Part shown: one piece after another, positions 32,128 through 41,249 of the stretch
How the letters are laid out: every line of letters begins with the position of its first letter
How positions within the stretch are numbered: the stretch's first letter is position 1
Assembly (NCBI RefSeq): GCF_014217335.1
Contig: NZ_CP060092.1
Coordinates: 1,257,501-1,321,500, forward strand
DNA length: 64,000 nt
Reading direction: 5' to 3'
DNA from: Teredinibacter purpureus
Lineage (GTDB): Bacteria; Pseudomonadota; Gammaproteobacteria; Pseudomonadales; Cellvibrionaceae
The notes under the pieces: generated by a model
The model's database searches: none
What the model was told of the DNA's origin: nothing
Seen by the model: the letters and a program-made list of their open reading frames with translations, nothing else
Translations under genes and position numbers: made by a program

Positions 32128-33417
32128 ATGAAAACATTAAGATCCGCCGTATTGTCGGCGCGCATGGGATGTGTTGTTGCCTGTTTAAGTTTAATCACCG
32201 CGTGTGGGGGCGGTGGTAGTGATGACAACGACATGAGCAGCTCATCCTCTAGCTCCTCCTCTTCCAGTTCCTCTTCCGTGAGCAGCTCATCCTCTAGTTC
32301 GGAAAGCTCCTCAAGCTCCTCTAGTGCCGCGAATAGCTTTACCTTTGGCGCCGATGTTGTGGCCGGCAAGGCAACCTTTGAAGCAGAATGTTCCGCTTGT
32401 CATGGTATGGCCGGAGAAGGTGGCTCTGGGCCCGCGTACAACTTTAGCGATGGTCTAGGTGAAACCAATGATACCGACATTACGTTGTCAGATTTTATTG
32501 ATGCGAATATGCCTAAAACAGACGCCTCTCTTTGCGTAGGCGATTGTGCTGTAAACGTTGCGGCCTATATTAATAGTTGGGACGCCGGCTTCGCCGTTGA
32601 AGGTTTAGATACTTGCGCGGCGGGTACCGAAAATAGCAGCACCTCAACGGTTTTATTTGAAGACCAAGGCGATAACACCGTTAACGCACTTAGTGGCTGG
32701 AGCCACATTGGGAATACCAGCGAATTCGATGGTCTTGCGATGGACCCAACGAATACGCTTTACAACTTTCCGGGTGTAACCGCAGCCGATGATAGCTGTG
32801 CCGGTGCCGATACGCACCGTACTATTCTCGTTAAGAAAATTGCCGATTGGGATAAACAGCACAGTAACGGAATCGAGCCGTCTTTAGCCAATAGTAATAA
32901 GGCCTTCTCAGATGTGGATAGCATAGTATTGGAGTTAAAGGTTAACAGTGAGTACACCGTTTTGCCGTCTCGAGCAGAGCTTGTGGAACTTTACGGCAGT
33001 ATCTTAAGCAGTGAACAAATAGATCAACTTGATTCTATAAAGGCGGCATTTGCTGTATCTATTATAGGTAACCGTCCATCCGGCGGGGATGCAGATGCTC
33101 AAGCCGAGCGGTTTATTGAAATTGATCCTATTAATTTCGATACGTGGTTACGCGTGACTATTCCATTTGAAGAAATGAATTTTTTCACGCTATCTAGCTA
33201 TTCCAAAAATGCTTCAGATTTGGCTACGCTAGCGAGTGAGTCTATTGAAGTATTACAAATTAATCCTGAAACATTGGGTAATCGTCGGTCTGCATCGGAT
33301 CTAGGAACGTTTGGTGCCGTTGTCAGAAACTGGTCGAATACGCTTCCTGATGGAACGATTGAATCGTTCAAGGAAATGGATATTACCGTGAGAAAAATCG
33401 AGGTTGTTTGGAAATAA
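32128..33417 (+). CDS. poly-serine-linker lipoprotein with a c-type heme motif
   Basis: Secreted lipoprotein of 429 residues. The signal peptide ends at lipobox LITAC (Cys26). Gly/Asp spacers and a poly-serine linker (about 37-66) follow. A cytochrome c-like domain with one heme site, CSACH (Cys88, Cys91, His92), comes next, and then about 300 residues of unrecognised C-terminal sequence. Such Ser linkers tether catalytic or binding domains in Saccharophagus- and Cellvibrio-type bacteria. The ATG at 32128 gives the correct signal peptide. A role in extracellular electron transfer to polysaccharide-oxidising enzymes is possible but unproven. A strong terminator follows. Confidence 0.8.
   Translation: MKTLRSAVLSARMGCVVACLSLITACGGGGSDDNDMSSSSSSSSSSSSSSVSSSSSSSESSSSSSSAANSFTFGADVVAGKATFEAECSACHGMAGEGGSGPAYNFSDGLGETNDTDITLSDFIDANMPKTDASLCVGDCAVNVAAYINSWDAGFAVEGLDTCAAGTENSSTSTVLFEDQGDNTVNALSGWSHIGNTSEFDGLAMDPTNTLYNFPGVTAADDSCAGADTHRTILVKKIADWDKQHSNGIEPSLANSNKAFSDVDSIVLELKVNSEYTVLPSRAELVELYGSILSSEQIDQLDSIKAAFAVSIIGNRPSGGDADAQAERFIEIDPINFDTWLRVTIPFEEMNFFTLSSYSKNASDLATLASESIEVLQINPETLGNRRSASDLGTFGAVVRNWSNTLPDGTIESFKEMDITVRKIEVVWK
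32236..32325 (+). repeat. poly-serine codon tract
   Basis: About 30 codons almost all for Ser (AGC, TCA, TCC, TCT, AGT mixed), interrupted by Val and Glu. The mixed codons argue for selection on the linker protein rather than recent slippage. Confidence 0.85.
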
Positions 33418-33437
33418 TATTTTCAACGCAGCAACCT

Positions 33438-33471
33438 AAAAGAGGCTCCCATTGTGGAGCCTCTTTTTTTT
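33438..33471. terminator. bidirectional rho-independent terminator
   Basis: AAAAGAGGCTCC (33438-33449) and GGAGCCTCTTTT (33456-33467) form a 12-bp stem with a 6-nt loop. A T-run follows on the plus strand and four Ts on the minus strand. It lies between the convergent lipoprotein and creD genes and can serve both. Confidence 0.9.
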
Positions 33472-33524
33472 GTACTGAGAATAGTGGGCTGTAGTATAAA
33501 TATACCGTTCTGTTCGGGCTACGA

Positions 33525-34871
33525 CTATTGCGCGTTTGGTTGTTTAAGGGCATACCAATCGATATGACGGGTGCTCACCATTAATACGGTTAACATTGAG
33601 AATAGCATAAGCGTACCCATGAGCAAGGCAAAATCTTCGAGCTGAATAATGACGAGCAAAACTGCGTACAAAACGCCAAGTGAAATAGAAAAACGAATAC
33701 TTAAACGATAACTTTTCATTACCTTCGCGAGATAAACCATGAGTAACGTTAGGCAGCTAAAGCTTGATAGTAGGTAGGATATAAAAAAAGAAAGATGTTC
33801 TGATAGTGAAATAAGCAACAAATAAAAGATAGCCAACGAGAGCCCCATAAAAACATACTGAACGGGATGAATAGGTACGCGTTTAATAACTTCAAACATA
33901 AAGAGAGCGGTAAACGATACGGCAATAAATAAAATGCCATACTTAATGGCGCGGTCTGATTGTAAATAGATATCGACAGCTTGGTAAAAATTAGTACCAA
34001 AGGCGAGCGCGGTAAAGGCTTTACAGTGTCGAGAGGCACAGTGTTGCAAGGTTTGTTCGATGTTGCTGCTAAAGGTATTCACTCGCCATTCGGCGCTAAA
34101 GCCATCGGCCGAAACAGTATGGTCAACCGGCAAAAAAGCCCCTATAAACTCTGGGTGAGGCCAATTTGACTGCACCCTAATACGGGTATCCAAGCTAGCG
34201 GGAATCACTTGAAGAGATGACATGCCGCGTAATTCAAAGGCAATCGTAAGCGGTAAACGGTTGTTGCGGGCCACTGTTTCCAGCGAGGCGAGTGTTATCT
34301 CGGCAGAAAAACCAGACGATAAGGCCGGCAAGCCGGAACCGGGTGTTACCGGTATGTCTAGATCACGCCACTGCAGTGTTGGCGTATTACTAAAACCGCG
34401 GGCATCACTGGTATGTACGGCAATATAAGGTGTGGCATGGCGAATAAAACCATCTGTTTGGCCTAACGTATTCAGCTGTACAGCAATGTGTTCCTGTTCT
34501 ATAAAACCTTTTATTGCGATATGGGTGTTATATACGGGCGCTGCATACACCCCTTTTGTTCGCATGGTAGTGAGTACTTCAGCGCGAACCTCCGCAAAAT
34601 CAAGCGGGATAAAACGGTATTGCCGAACAGTCGTTGTAGTGTTTTTGTCGCCAGTTTTAACGTCGTACGGCATAACGAGAATAGGGGTCGATAGCTGCTG
34701 CGCGGCGGTCCAGCTTCTGGCGATGCTTTCTTCTGCTTGGCTTTGAAAGCTTTCTCTTTCGCTGATTTTTCCCGAAATCATAGAGAGGGGAATGAGTAAA
34801 AGAATCGCAATAAACAGAATAAGGCCTGCCTTAAAGGCCAGCCGACGTTGAAAGGAATTAGTTGATGGCAC
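33525..34871 (-). CDS. creD: inner membrane protein CreD
   Basis: CreD-family inner membrane protein (448 residues; E. coli CreD is about 450). One TM helix (about 13-32) is followed by a large periplasmic domain (about 33-300) and at least five C-terminal TM helices, with the family block FEVIKRVPIHPVQYVFMGLS. In E. coli it belongs to the CreBC regulon and affects envelope integrity. No creB/creC genes are next to it here. Confidence 0.92.
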   Translation of the reverse strand: MPSTNSFQRRLAFKAGLILFIAILLLIPLSMISGKISERESFQSQAEESIARSWTAAQQLSTPILVMPYDVKTGDKNTTTTVRQYRFIPLDFAEVRAEVLTTMRTKGVYAAPVYNTHIAIKGFIEQEHIAVQLNTLGQTDGFIRHATPYIAVHTSDARGFSNTPTLQWRDLDIPVTPGSGLPALSSGFSAEITLASLETVARNNRLPLTIAFELRGMSSLQVIPASLDTRIRVQSNWPHPEFIGAFLPVDHTVSADGFSAEWRVNTFSSNIEQTLQHCASRHCKAFTALAFGTNFYQAVDIYLQSDRAIKYGILFIAVSFTALFMFEVIKRVPIHPVQYVFMGLSLAIFYLLLISLSEHLSFFISYLLSSFSCLTLLMVYLAKVMKSYRLSIRFSISLGVLYAVLLVIIQLEDFALLMGTLMLFSMLTVLMVSTRHIDWYALKQPNAQ

Positions 34872-34979
34872 AGGGTGTCTCCTAAAGGGATTTTAACATC
34901 ACTATAAGAGAGGATTAGGGCAGTGATAGGGCGCAAAAGTGTGCAATTGTGGTAATACCATAAGGCACAAGAAAGGCGT

Positions 34980-35321
34980 TTAATCGTGTAATGGTAGGTT
35001 AGCGCTTTCCAAAAATTGGTGTAGACGAACGTTGTCTTCATCGGTGCAAGGGTGGCATTCCAACCCAATGAAATGGGCTTTAATATGAGCAATACGCCCT
35101 TGTAAATTCGCCGAACTATTATTGGCAAGATCGATAGTTAGCGTAATATTGTCATCAATTGCAATCTCTTCTTCATCAAGTACTGCGATAAGGGCACCTG
35201 AGTCAGAGAGGTTAATAACATAGGCTTCACAGGAGATGTTTGAGGAAATCAATAAGCAATGGCCTCGGTACCTCACTCGCTCATGTGTGCGACGTTCAAA
35301 TTCTTCTTTGCTGTGGTGCAT
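34980..35321 (-). CDS. PilZ-domain protein
   Basis: 113-residue c-di-GMP receptor-type protein. ERRTHERVRYR supplies the RxxxR motif and NLSDSGALI the NxSxxG-type motif, so binding looks competent. It lies 23 nt downstream of a second PilZ gene on the same strand, suggesting a pair that arose by duplication. The output function is unknown. Confidence 0.82.
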   Translation of the reverse strand: MHHSKEEFERRTHERVRYRGHCLLISSNISCEAYVINLSDSGALIAVLDEEEIAIDDNITLTIDLANNSSANLQGRIAHIKAHFIGLECHPCTDEDNVRLHQFLESANLPLHD

Positions 35322-35344
35322 AAAAGTGTCTGTCGTATCGAATG

Positions 35345-35713
35345 TTAAGATTCTGCCAGTAATTCCGTTAGTACCCGCCCTGCGGCATTGCCGTCCTCCA
35401 AATTTAATTCAATGAGACGGCGTAAATGGGCGATGCTGTCAATATCGATGCTTTCGCAGCGAAATCCGAGCACCTCGCTACTACTATGCGCCAAGGTCAC
35501 ACGCATCTCAATGCATGCGTCATCGGCGAGCGCAATGGTGGCGGTAATCGGTAGGGCAACGTCAATTTCGTAATGCTCTGGCGTATTCACCAGCAAACCA
35601 TTTAGCGAAATATCGATGAGAGAGGCCGTGCAGGGCCGCTCAGCTTGATTCAAACGAACCTGCGTGTTGAAGTCGACCCGAGAATAGCGTCTTCGCTCGG
35701 CGGATTGAGGCAT
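35345..35713 (-). CDS. PilZ-domain protein
   Basis: About 122 residues. ERRRYSRVDF gives the RxxxR motif and DISLNGLLV the DxSxxG motif; a C-terminal helix (LRRLIELNLED) resembles stand-alone PilZ proteins of Pseudomonas. The ATG at 35713 is preferred over the open-frame start at 35803 because it places the arginine motif near the N-terminus. It is probably co-transcribed with the following PilZ gene. Confidence 0.83.
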   Translation of the reverse strand: MPQSAERRRYSRVDFNTQVRLNQAERPCTASLIDISLNGLLVNTPEHYEIDVALPITATIALADDACIEMRVTLAHSSSEVLGFRCESIDIDSIAHLRRLIELNLEDGNAAGRVLTELLAES

Positions 35714-36151
35714 GAGTGGGCTCCAGAAAGGCGGGTTATTTCCTAATTGTAGACTTTGGATAGAAAGCTGCACAACAAGATGGCAAGCCCCTTCTGTGGC
35801 CAATAATAAAAAGTCAGGGCGTTAACCAATAGCGGGCTCAATAACGCAATGCAGGGGCCGGAAACCATGCAATATTGTGCCAATAGTGTTTTGAGTTACG
35901 TTCAATCAGTTTAGTGGTCGGTTTAAAGGGTTATAGGCACTTGCACGTTTGAAAATGTAACGGCTCACAGCGTGTAAACTAGGTTGTAACCATTGTTTTC
36001 GGCTAATGGCTATAGAGGACGAGCTGTCGCAAAAAACAACTCGTTTTTATCGCAATAATTAAACGCTCGTAAAATGGATTGTTCTATAAAATAGAGCGTT
36101 GTTGCCAATAGGTTAGAGTCAACAGTAAGGTATTAACATTAGGGAGAAATG
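35714..36151. other. intergenic region between divergent PilZ and RDD genes
   Basis: About 440 bp between divergent genes. It must hold promoters in both directions. No supported small ORF, repeat or hairpin terminator was seen. Confidence 0.35.
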
Positions 36152-36622
36152 ATGGACGACAATATTTATCAATCACCAGAAAGTGAATTAATAGAAAATG
36201 AAGAGCACCATTTTGCGGGTTTTTGGATTCGGGTTGGCGCATCTATCATCGACTCTATTTTTATGATTCTAATAACGTTTCCTTTTCTTTCGTTAATCTA
36301 TGGGGCAGATTACTGGATGTCTGAAATGTTCGTAATGGGAATATGGGATTTTTTAATATCGTATGTTTTTCCGATGATTGCTGTGATCTTATTTTGGCTT
36401 TATAAATCGGCAACTCCGGGGAAAATGATAGTGGGTATTGAAGTTATAAGCCTTGGGTACACGCGAAAACTATCAATAGGGCAGTCAGTGGGGCGTTATT
36501 TTGCCTATTTCCCCTCTATGATAGTGCTCTTTTTGGGGTTTATTTGGGTCGCCTTTGATAAGCGTAAGCAAGGCTGGCATGACAAACTGTCAAATACCGC
36601 GGTTGTTCGAAAGCGAGTATAA
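36152..36622 (+). CDS. RDD family integral membrane protein
   Basis: Small inner-membrane protein of 156 residues, function unknown (some RDD proteins are proposed Na+/H+ antiporters). The RDD signature appears as FAGFWIRVGASIIDS in TM1, a second TM around 48-80, KSATPGKMIVGIEVI, and the C-terminal DKRKQGWHDKLSNTAVV. The family's first Arg-Asp-Asp residues are partly changed (R...D). Two adjacent ATGs are possible; the second (36152) is better spaced from the AGGGAGA Shine-Dalgarno. Confidence 0.85.
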   Translation: MDDNIYQSPESELIENEEHHFAGFWIRVGASIIDSIFMILITFPFLSLIYGADYWMSEMFVMGIWDFLISYVFPMIAVILFWLYKSATPGKMIVGIEVISLGYTRKLSIGQSVGRYFAYFPSMIVLFLGFIWVAFDKRKQGWHDKLSNTAVVRKRV

Positions 36623-37060
36623 AACTAGCCTTACTAGATATAAGATGCTCGCTGGATAGAAATATCTGAATATTCAATAGCTGACGCGAATTTTATTTGA
36701 TAAACCCTAGAGGGCGACTATTTATTGCCGAACAGTAGGCGCTAAATCAGCGTAATATAGCGGAGGGCTACTGTTGACGCCGATTTGGGATTAGCAAGCG
36801 CTTTATTTTAGGCAAGTAAAGTAATGCGCCGCTTATTGGCTTAAATCGAAATATATGCATTCGATGAGGCCTTAGATTAGTTTGTTCCAATAACAAAGTG
36901 GTTAATGTGCTATCTTGCAAAGCTTATCTTTTTTCACCTCCCACCCCGATAAGCAGACTTTCTTGTCTGTCGATTTTGTGATTTCAATTCTGTCTAATTG
37001 TACCTACGTCATGACACCGACTCTTGATCCAGCTTGGATCTAATCTATTGGAAATCAAAA
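36623..37060. other. 438-bp intergenic region before the ATP-grasp gene
   Basis: AT-rich region with no supported ORF. It marks the left edge of the accessory region. The open frame of the ATP-grasp gene extends to a TTG at 37034, but the ATG at 37061 is used. Confidence 0.35.
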
Positions 37061-38086
37061 ATGAAAATCGAAATAATCACGTCTAAAAACGCCGAATTAA
37101 AAGAAACAGGATTTGGTTCAGTTCTTGCGTGTAATGATGTATTGGCTTCTGTAGAGCTTTTAGGGCATACGGTTCAGGTTACCGAATGTGGTTCTATGGA
37201 AGACTTGAGTAATGTTGTCCGACGAAACCCCGATATGGTTATTCTCGGGGCCAAGTATATGCCCGTAGCTGCGGGAGACGATGTATGGTTTTCTGAGTAT
37301 TTTGAACAGAATCATATTATTTTCTCAGGCTCTACCCGTGAAACGTTAAAATATGACTCCGATAAAGTCTTGGCAAAAGTACACCTTGCGAGCCTTGGTG
37401 TAAAAACCGCCAAGTTTTTCACAGCAATACCGGGTGAATATAAAGTTGAGAAAGAGTTGCCGTTTCAATTCCCTTTATTCTTAAAGCCAACAGATGCCGC
37501 TAATGGTAACGGTATTGACGACCAATCTTTTGTTGAAAACTTTCAGGAATTCGAGGCCAAAGTTCTCTCGTTGTATACTCTTTACCAGCAGCCTATATTG
37601 GCAGAGGAATATTTGGGTGGCCGAGAGTTCACCGTTGCGGTGATTAAAGGCGATAACGACAAAATGAGTGTGTCGGCCATTGAGCTAATCCCGCCAGTCT
37701 CGTCAGGAACGTTGAGAATTTTGGGCGCAGCGGTGAAGCTGAACGATAGCGAAGAGCTAAAAGAAATCTTAGTTGCTGATATTGGTTCTGTTATGGATAT
37801 TGCCGCCTTGTCGTTCAACGGTTTAGGCGCGCGAGGTTTTGCGCGAATAGATGTGAAGACGGACAATGAGGGCGTATGTTATTTTATGGAGGCGAACCTT
37901 GTTCCTGGAATGAACCGTGGTACGAGTTATTTTCCTCGAGCGTGCGGCATCGCGAATAAGATGCAGTACGACGACGTTATTGGGCTTATGCTTGACGAGT
38001 CGTTTGAGCGAGTTGTAGCCCGGCAGGCGAGTGTGTTGCCTGTACACATTACAGCCGGGTCGCCCGTTGGCGTGGCGACTTTCTAG
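37061..38086 (+). CDS. ATP-grasp ligase (D-Ala-D-Ala ligase-like)
   Basis: 341-residue ATP-grasp enzyme with an N-terminal pre-ATP-grasp domain. The ATP-grasp fold then shows KYDSDKVLAKVHLASLGVKT, PLFLKPTDAANGNGIDD (ATP-binding Lys and Gly-rich loop), EEYLGGREFTVAVI and GFARIDVK...CYFMEANLVPGMNRGTSYF (split; the Mg-binding Glu-x-Asn). The last block is typical of D-Ala-D-Ala ligase-like peptide or amino-acid ligases. The substrate is unknown. It lies beside, but divergent from, the peptide cluster on the minus strand, so it may be accessory to it; this is inference. Confidence 0.82.
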   Translation: MKIEIITSKNAELKETGFGSVLACNDVLASVELLGHTVQVTECGSMEDLSNVVRRNPDMVILGAKYMPVAAGDDVWFSEYFEQNHIIFSGSTRETLKYDSDKVLAKVHLASLGVKTAKFFTAIPGEYKVEKELPFQFPLFLKPTDAANGNGIDDQSFVENFQEFEAKVLSLYTLYQQPILAEEYLGGREFTVAVIKGDNDKMSVSAIELIPPVSSGTLRILGAAVKLNDSEELKEILVADIGSVMDIAALSFNGLGARGFARIDVKTDNEGVCYFMEANLVPGMNRGTSYFPRACGIANKMQYDDVIGLMLDESFERVVARQASVLPVHITAGSPVGVATF

Positions 38087-38543
38087 CAATTCAATTCCGT
38101 TTGCCATTATGTTTAGGGTAATTTGCTAAACATAATGCGCTGTCAATACTTTCCCTGCGCGCAAAACAACAATACGATTCCATATTAGGTCTCTATTTGG
38201 CCAAACATGTTGCTGCGTGACAGAACGATTTTCCGCATCACCCGGATTTTTTAAGACCTTGCTGTTTTTGATAATGCTGTTGACGTTATCTATGCGTTGA
38301 GTAAACATTACGCTATATATTTTTCCAGTGCTGCAATGGAGTATCCATCATCGATGACAGTGTTCGGTACCTGGAGGGTTTCTCGGGGAGTGGCCTGCTA
38401 TGCGACGCATTACATAATCAAAATGAAACGGGTTATAGACGTGTATGTAATTGGACGCAGGTAGCAGATAATTTCGATTGATACCTTCTCACATTTTCTT
38501 GACCACTGAATAACGCTTAGTTACCTACCTTGCTAGAGATGCT
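38087..38543. other. 457-bp intergenic region between ATP-grasp and transglutaminase-like genes
   Basis: It holds a 12-bp inverted repeat near its left end and otherwise no supported gene. A 60-codon minus-strand frame (38126-38308) has no recognisable features. Confidence 0.35.
38105..38137. repeat. perfect 12-bp inverted repeat after the ATP-grasp gene
   Basis: CATTATGTTTAG (38105-38116) and CTAAACATAATG (38126-38137) flank a 9-nt loop, 19 nt after the ATP-grasp stop. No T-run follows, so it is an RNA hairpin or binding site rather than a standard terminator. Confidence 0.55.
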
Positions 38544-39173
38544 ATGAAAAATTTATCTTATAAACCCTATTTAGCCCATACACGCTACATCGATAGTGAG
38601 CACCCTTCGATAAAGGCCCAAGCAACGTTTCTCGCGAATGGAGCGTCCAATCGAGAGGTTATCGCGCAGCGTTGTTTTGAGTTTGTTCGTGATCAAATTG
38701 AGCATAGTTTAGATTACAAACGTAACCCTGTTACGTGTATCGCATCTGACGTTCTAAAATACCGAACAGGCTACTGCTATGCAAAAAGCCATCTTTTGGC
38801 CGCGCTTTTGCGAGCCAATAATATTCCCGCGGGATTATGTTATCAGCGCCTAACGATAACCGATGTACCACCTTTTTGTCTTCACGGTTTAAACGCAGTC
38901 TATTTAGAGAATGTGGGTTGGTATCGCATCGACCCAAGGGGTAATAAAAAAGGGGTATCGGCTGCTTTCTGCCCGCCCAACGAAAAATTGGCTTTTCCGA
39001 TAGTTACGGCGGGCGAGATGGATTTCGCTGGCATCCTGTGCGAGCCGTTACCTATAGTGATTGACGCGCTAAGCAGCTACGCGACCTATGACGATGTTCT
39101 GCAAAATCTTCCCGATATTGAGTTGGCTTATGCCAATGAATGGACTGTCTCGGCGCTGAATCATCGCCCATAA
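38544..39173 (+). CDS. transglutaminase-like cysteine peptidase-fold protein
   Basis: 209-residue protein of the transglutaminase-like superfamily. The triad is visible as Cys78 in YRTGYCYAKSHLLAALLRA, His114 in FCLHGLNAVY, and Asp130 in VGWYRIDPRGN. Members act as peptidases, amidases or acyl transferases. No signal peptide is seen, so it is cytosolic. It lies between the ATP-grasp gene and the end of the peptide cluster and could act on the peptide; the evidence is position only. Confidence 0.82.
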   Translation: MKNLSYKPYLAHTRYIDSEHPSIKAQATFLANGASNREVIAQRCFEFVRDQIEHSLDYKRNPVTCIASDVLKYRTGYCYAKSHLLAALLRANNIPAGLCYQRLTITDVPPFCLHGLNAVYLENVGWYRIDPRGNKKGVSAAFCPPNEKLAFPIVTAGEMDFAGILCEPLPIVIDALSSYATYDDVLQNLPDIELAYANEWTVSALNHRP

Positions 39174-39411
39174 ACTCAAGTAACACCATAGTGTTTCTTT
39201 GTTACTGTGAGTGAACCCGTACCGGTTAGTAAGCCTATTATCGACTAATAGCTTTTACGCTATACCTACCTCCAATGGTAATTGCCATTCGATAGTACAA
39301 TACGTTTTCCGGAAAGTAAGGTAAGTTTTGTAGGTTAACGCAAACGTGCTTATTGACCGTAAAAATCAGTGGGCTAGCAAGGTTCTCCGTAAGGTAAGCT
39401 ATTTTAAGTGT

Positions 39412-40275
39412 TTATTTATTAAGCATACCTTTTCCAGACCATTTCAGGCCGCCTAAGGCCTCCATTTCGCCTGACGTTATGACTCTTTTGAAATCGATTT
39501 TCTGGTGTATTGTTTCGAGGGTTGGCTTATACCAAGGGAAATATTTGTACATGTTTTTTGTTACTGTATTGCCATCAATAAAGTAGGATTTTAGAGCGGA
39601 ATTTTCGCTAGAGCCTAAACGGTAATTTACCGTGTAATCGCCACTGGTAAAGCCTTTTACTTTGTTTGCGATTAACCATCGGCATAGGGCTTTGTCGGGA
39701 TCACAGCTTTCAGTTGAATACCCTTTCCTATGCCAAATAGGTGCAGCTTCAACAGCCACTTCTCGGCGTAAAAAATAACAGTTAGTGTCGATCATGCTTT
39801 GACCATTGCACCATGCGCCCCAAAACCCCAGGCTTTCGCAATTATCTTCACATATTGGGGTGCCGTTCCAGTCAACAATTCGCCTGAGTGCGTAGGCCCA
39901 GTCGAGGTCATGTTGAAGGCAAAGCTTGACGAGCGTTTGAATGTGCGACGGGTCAAACCAATTGTCTTCGTCTAAGTAGGCAATGTAGTCGGTATTTACA
40001 AGGTAGGGTGTAGCGCCGTAGATTCGGTGGCCAAAGTACTGATGAGAACCGGTTGAGTGGGGTAACACGATAAAGTCTACGTGCGCTACCCATTCCTCTA
40101 AAGCGTTTTGCACAGACTTTAAATGATTGTTACCGTCAACAACAATTGTATGTCGTACATTGCCGTAGGTTTGTGCCGCTACGCTTTCAACGCACTTTCG
40201 CACGTGTTGATTGCCGATAGTAGGGGTGATAACCGTAACGGATGGGCCTATGGTGTTGTCTACATGTTTTTTCAC
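39412..40275 (-). CDS. GT2 family glycosyltransferase, last gene of the peptide cluster
   Basis: 287-residue GT-A fold transferase. TVITPTIGNQHVRKCVESVAAQTYGNVRHT is the nucleotide-binding start (given here as one family block, motif core VSVIxPT), and YLDEDNWFDPSHI carries the metal-binding DxD-type acidic motif. No TM helix is seen. It starts 6 nt after the previous glycosyltransferase and ends the minus-strand run. Its acceptor may be the exported peptide, as in glycocin clusters, or an unrelated surface glycan. Confidence 0.85.
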   Translation of the reverse strand: MKKHVDNTIGPSVTVITPTIGNQHVRKCVESVAAQTYGNVRHTIVVDGNNHLKSVQNALEEWVAHVDFIVLPHSTGSHQYFGHRIYGATPYLVNTDYIAYLDEDNWFDPSHIQTLVKLCLQHDLDWAYALRRIVDWNGTPICEDNCESLGFWGAWCNGQSMIDTNCYFLRREVAVEAAPIWHRKGYSTESCDPDKALCRWLIANKVKGFTSGDYTVNYRLGSSENSALKSYFIDGNTVTKNMYKYFPWYKPTLETIHQKIDFKRVITSGEMEALGGLKWSGKGMLNK

Positions 40276-40281
40276 TGCAGG

Positions 40282-41175
40282 CTAGCTCGTAATCAGTGTG
40301 GCTTGTGAAGAGGGGCAGTCCTGTTCCGAGGGAGCATTGTGTATATCTTTTTTAAAGCTTGATACATCAAGCTCTTTTACCGACTCCATGTATCGGAGTA
40401 CTTGCTCATTGCTATAATTTAAATTATTGAAATGAAAATAGTGTAACTGACTTGTAAATTCCTTTGTATCGAGCAGTGCGGACGCTTCCTCATTGGTATA
40501 CCGATAAGACATTATGTCGTTGACGATCTTTGATAAGGCGTCAGGCAGTGCTTGTGCTTGGGCATACATCATATGAAAGTGGCCGCTAAAAGTGCCCCAT
40601 GTATTGTTTGCGTGTACACGATAAATATACAAATTGGGGCTTACTACGGGATAAATACCATGGGATTTTACGAGTTCGTTGAGGAAAAAGGTATCTTCAC
40701 CCACACCGCACGAAGGATAGGAAAGCCCATCAGAGATAAGGTCGCGACGGCAAACAATAGAACCTTCCCATAGTCTAAACATCGAAAAATACGCTTTGGA
40801 CGTGGCTTCGTCGAAGAGAATCCAGTTAGTCAGCGTGCAGGCTTTTTGGCCGGAGCTTACGATTGCATTCATTTGAATAGTGAGGCGATCGTTGTGATAC
40901 CAGTCGTCGTCATCCCACTGACAAAAATATTCACCCGTCGACTGCTGTATAGCAATATTTCTAAGTTCGCCAAGGTTAAAGTTTTCGTGTTCAGCAATTT
41001 CAATTCCGCGTATCCCGTACTGATCTAGCACCGTTTTAGTGGCAATATCACTTTTTTCGTAAACGACAATAAGTTCTTTGTTTCTCCACGATTGAGATAA
41101 AAAACATTGTATTGCACCACTAAGAAAAGTAGGTCTATTTTTTGTAACACATAAGCACGATATTAGTGGTTGCAT
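40282..41175 (-). CDS. GT2 family glycosyltransferase in the peptide cluster
   Basis: 297-residue GT-A glycosyltransferase. LISCLCVTKNRPTFLSGAIQ starts the fold, FCQWDDDDWYHNDRL holds the metal-binding acidic motif, and GVGEDTFFLNELV supplies the catalytic-base-type ED motif. It lies 74 nt after the SelO-like gene and 6 nt before the second GT2. It is not closely similar to its neighbour, so the two may add different sugars. Confidence 0.85.
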   Translation of the reverse strand: MQPLISCLCVTKNRPTFLSGAIQCFLSQSWRNKELIVVYEKSDIATKTVLDQYGIRGIEIAEHENFNLGELRNIAIQQSTGEYFCQWDDDDWYHNDRLTIQMNAIVSSGQKACTLTNWILFDEATSKAYFSMFRLWEGSIVCRRDLISDGLSYPSCGVGEDTFFLNELVKSHGIYPVVSPNLYIYRVHANNTWGTFSGHFHMMYAQAQALPDALSKIVNDIMSYRYTNEEASALLDTKEFTSQLHYFHFNNLNYSNEQVLRYMESVKELDVSSFKKDIHNAPSEQDCPSSQATLITS

Positions 41176-41249
41176 TGGGAGGCTCTTGTTGTAAATCGTT
41201 TCTGTCTCATTTCATAAAAGCTTTTAATTGTCACGCAATACAGCGACCA

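Noticed and set aside
32236..32325. Ser-codon tract considered as a CRISPR or microsatellite-like repeat
   Set aside because: No fixed unit length or spacers; it encodes an in-frame poly-serine linker.
38126..38308. 60-codon minus-strand frame between the ATP-grasp and transglutaminase-like genes
   Set aside because: Overlaps the inverted repeat, shows no recognisable features and has no clear ribosome site.
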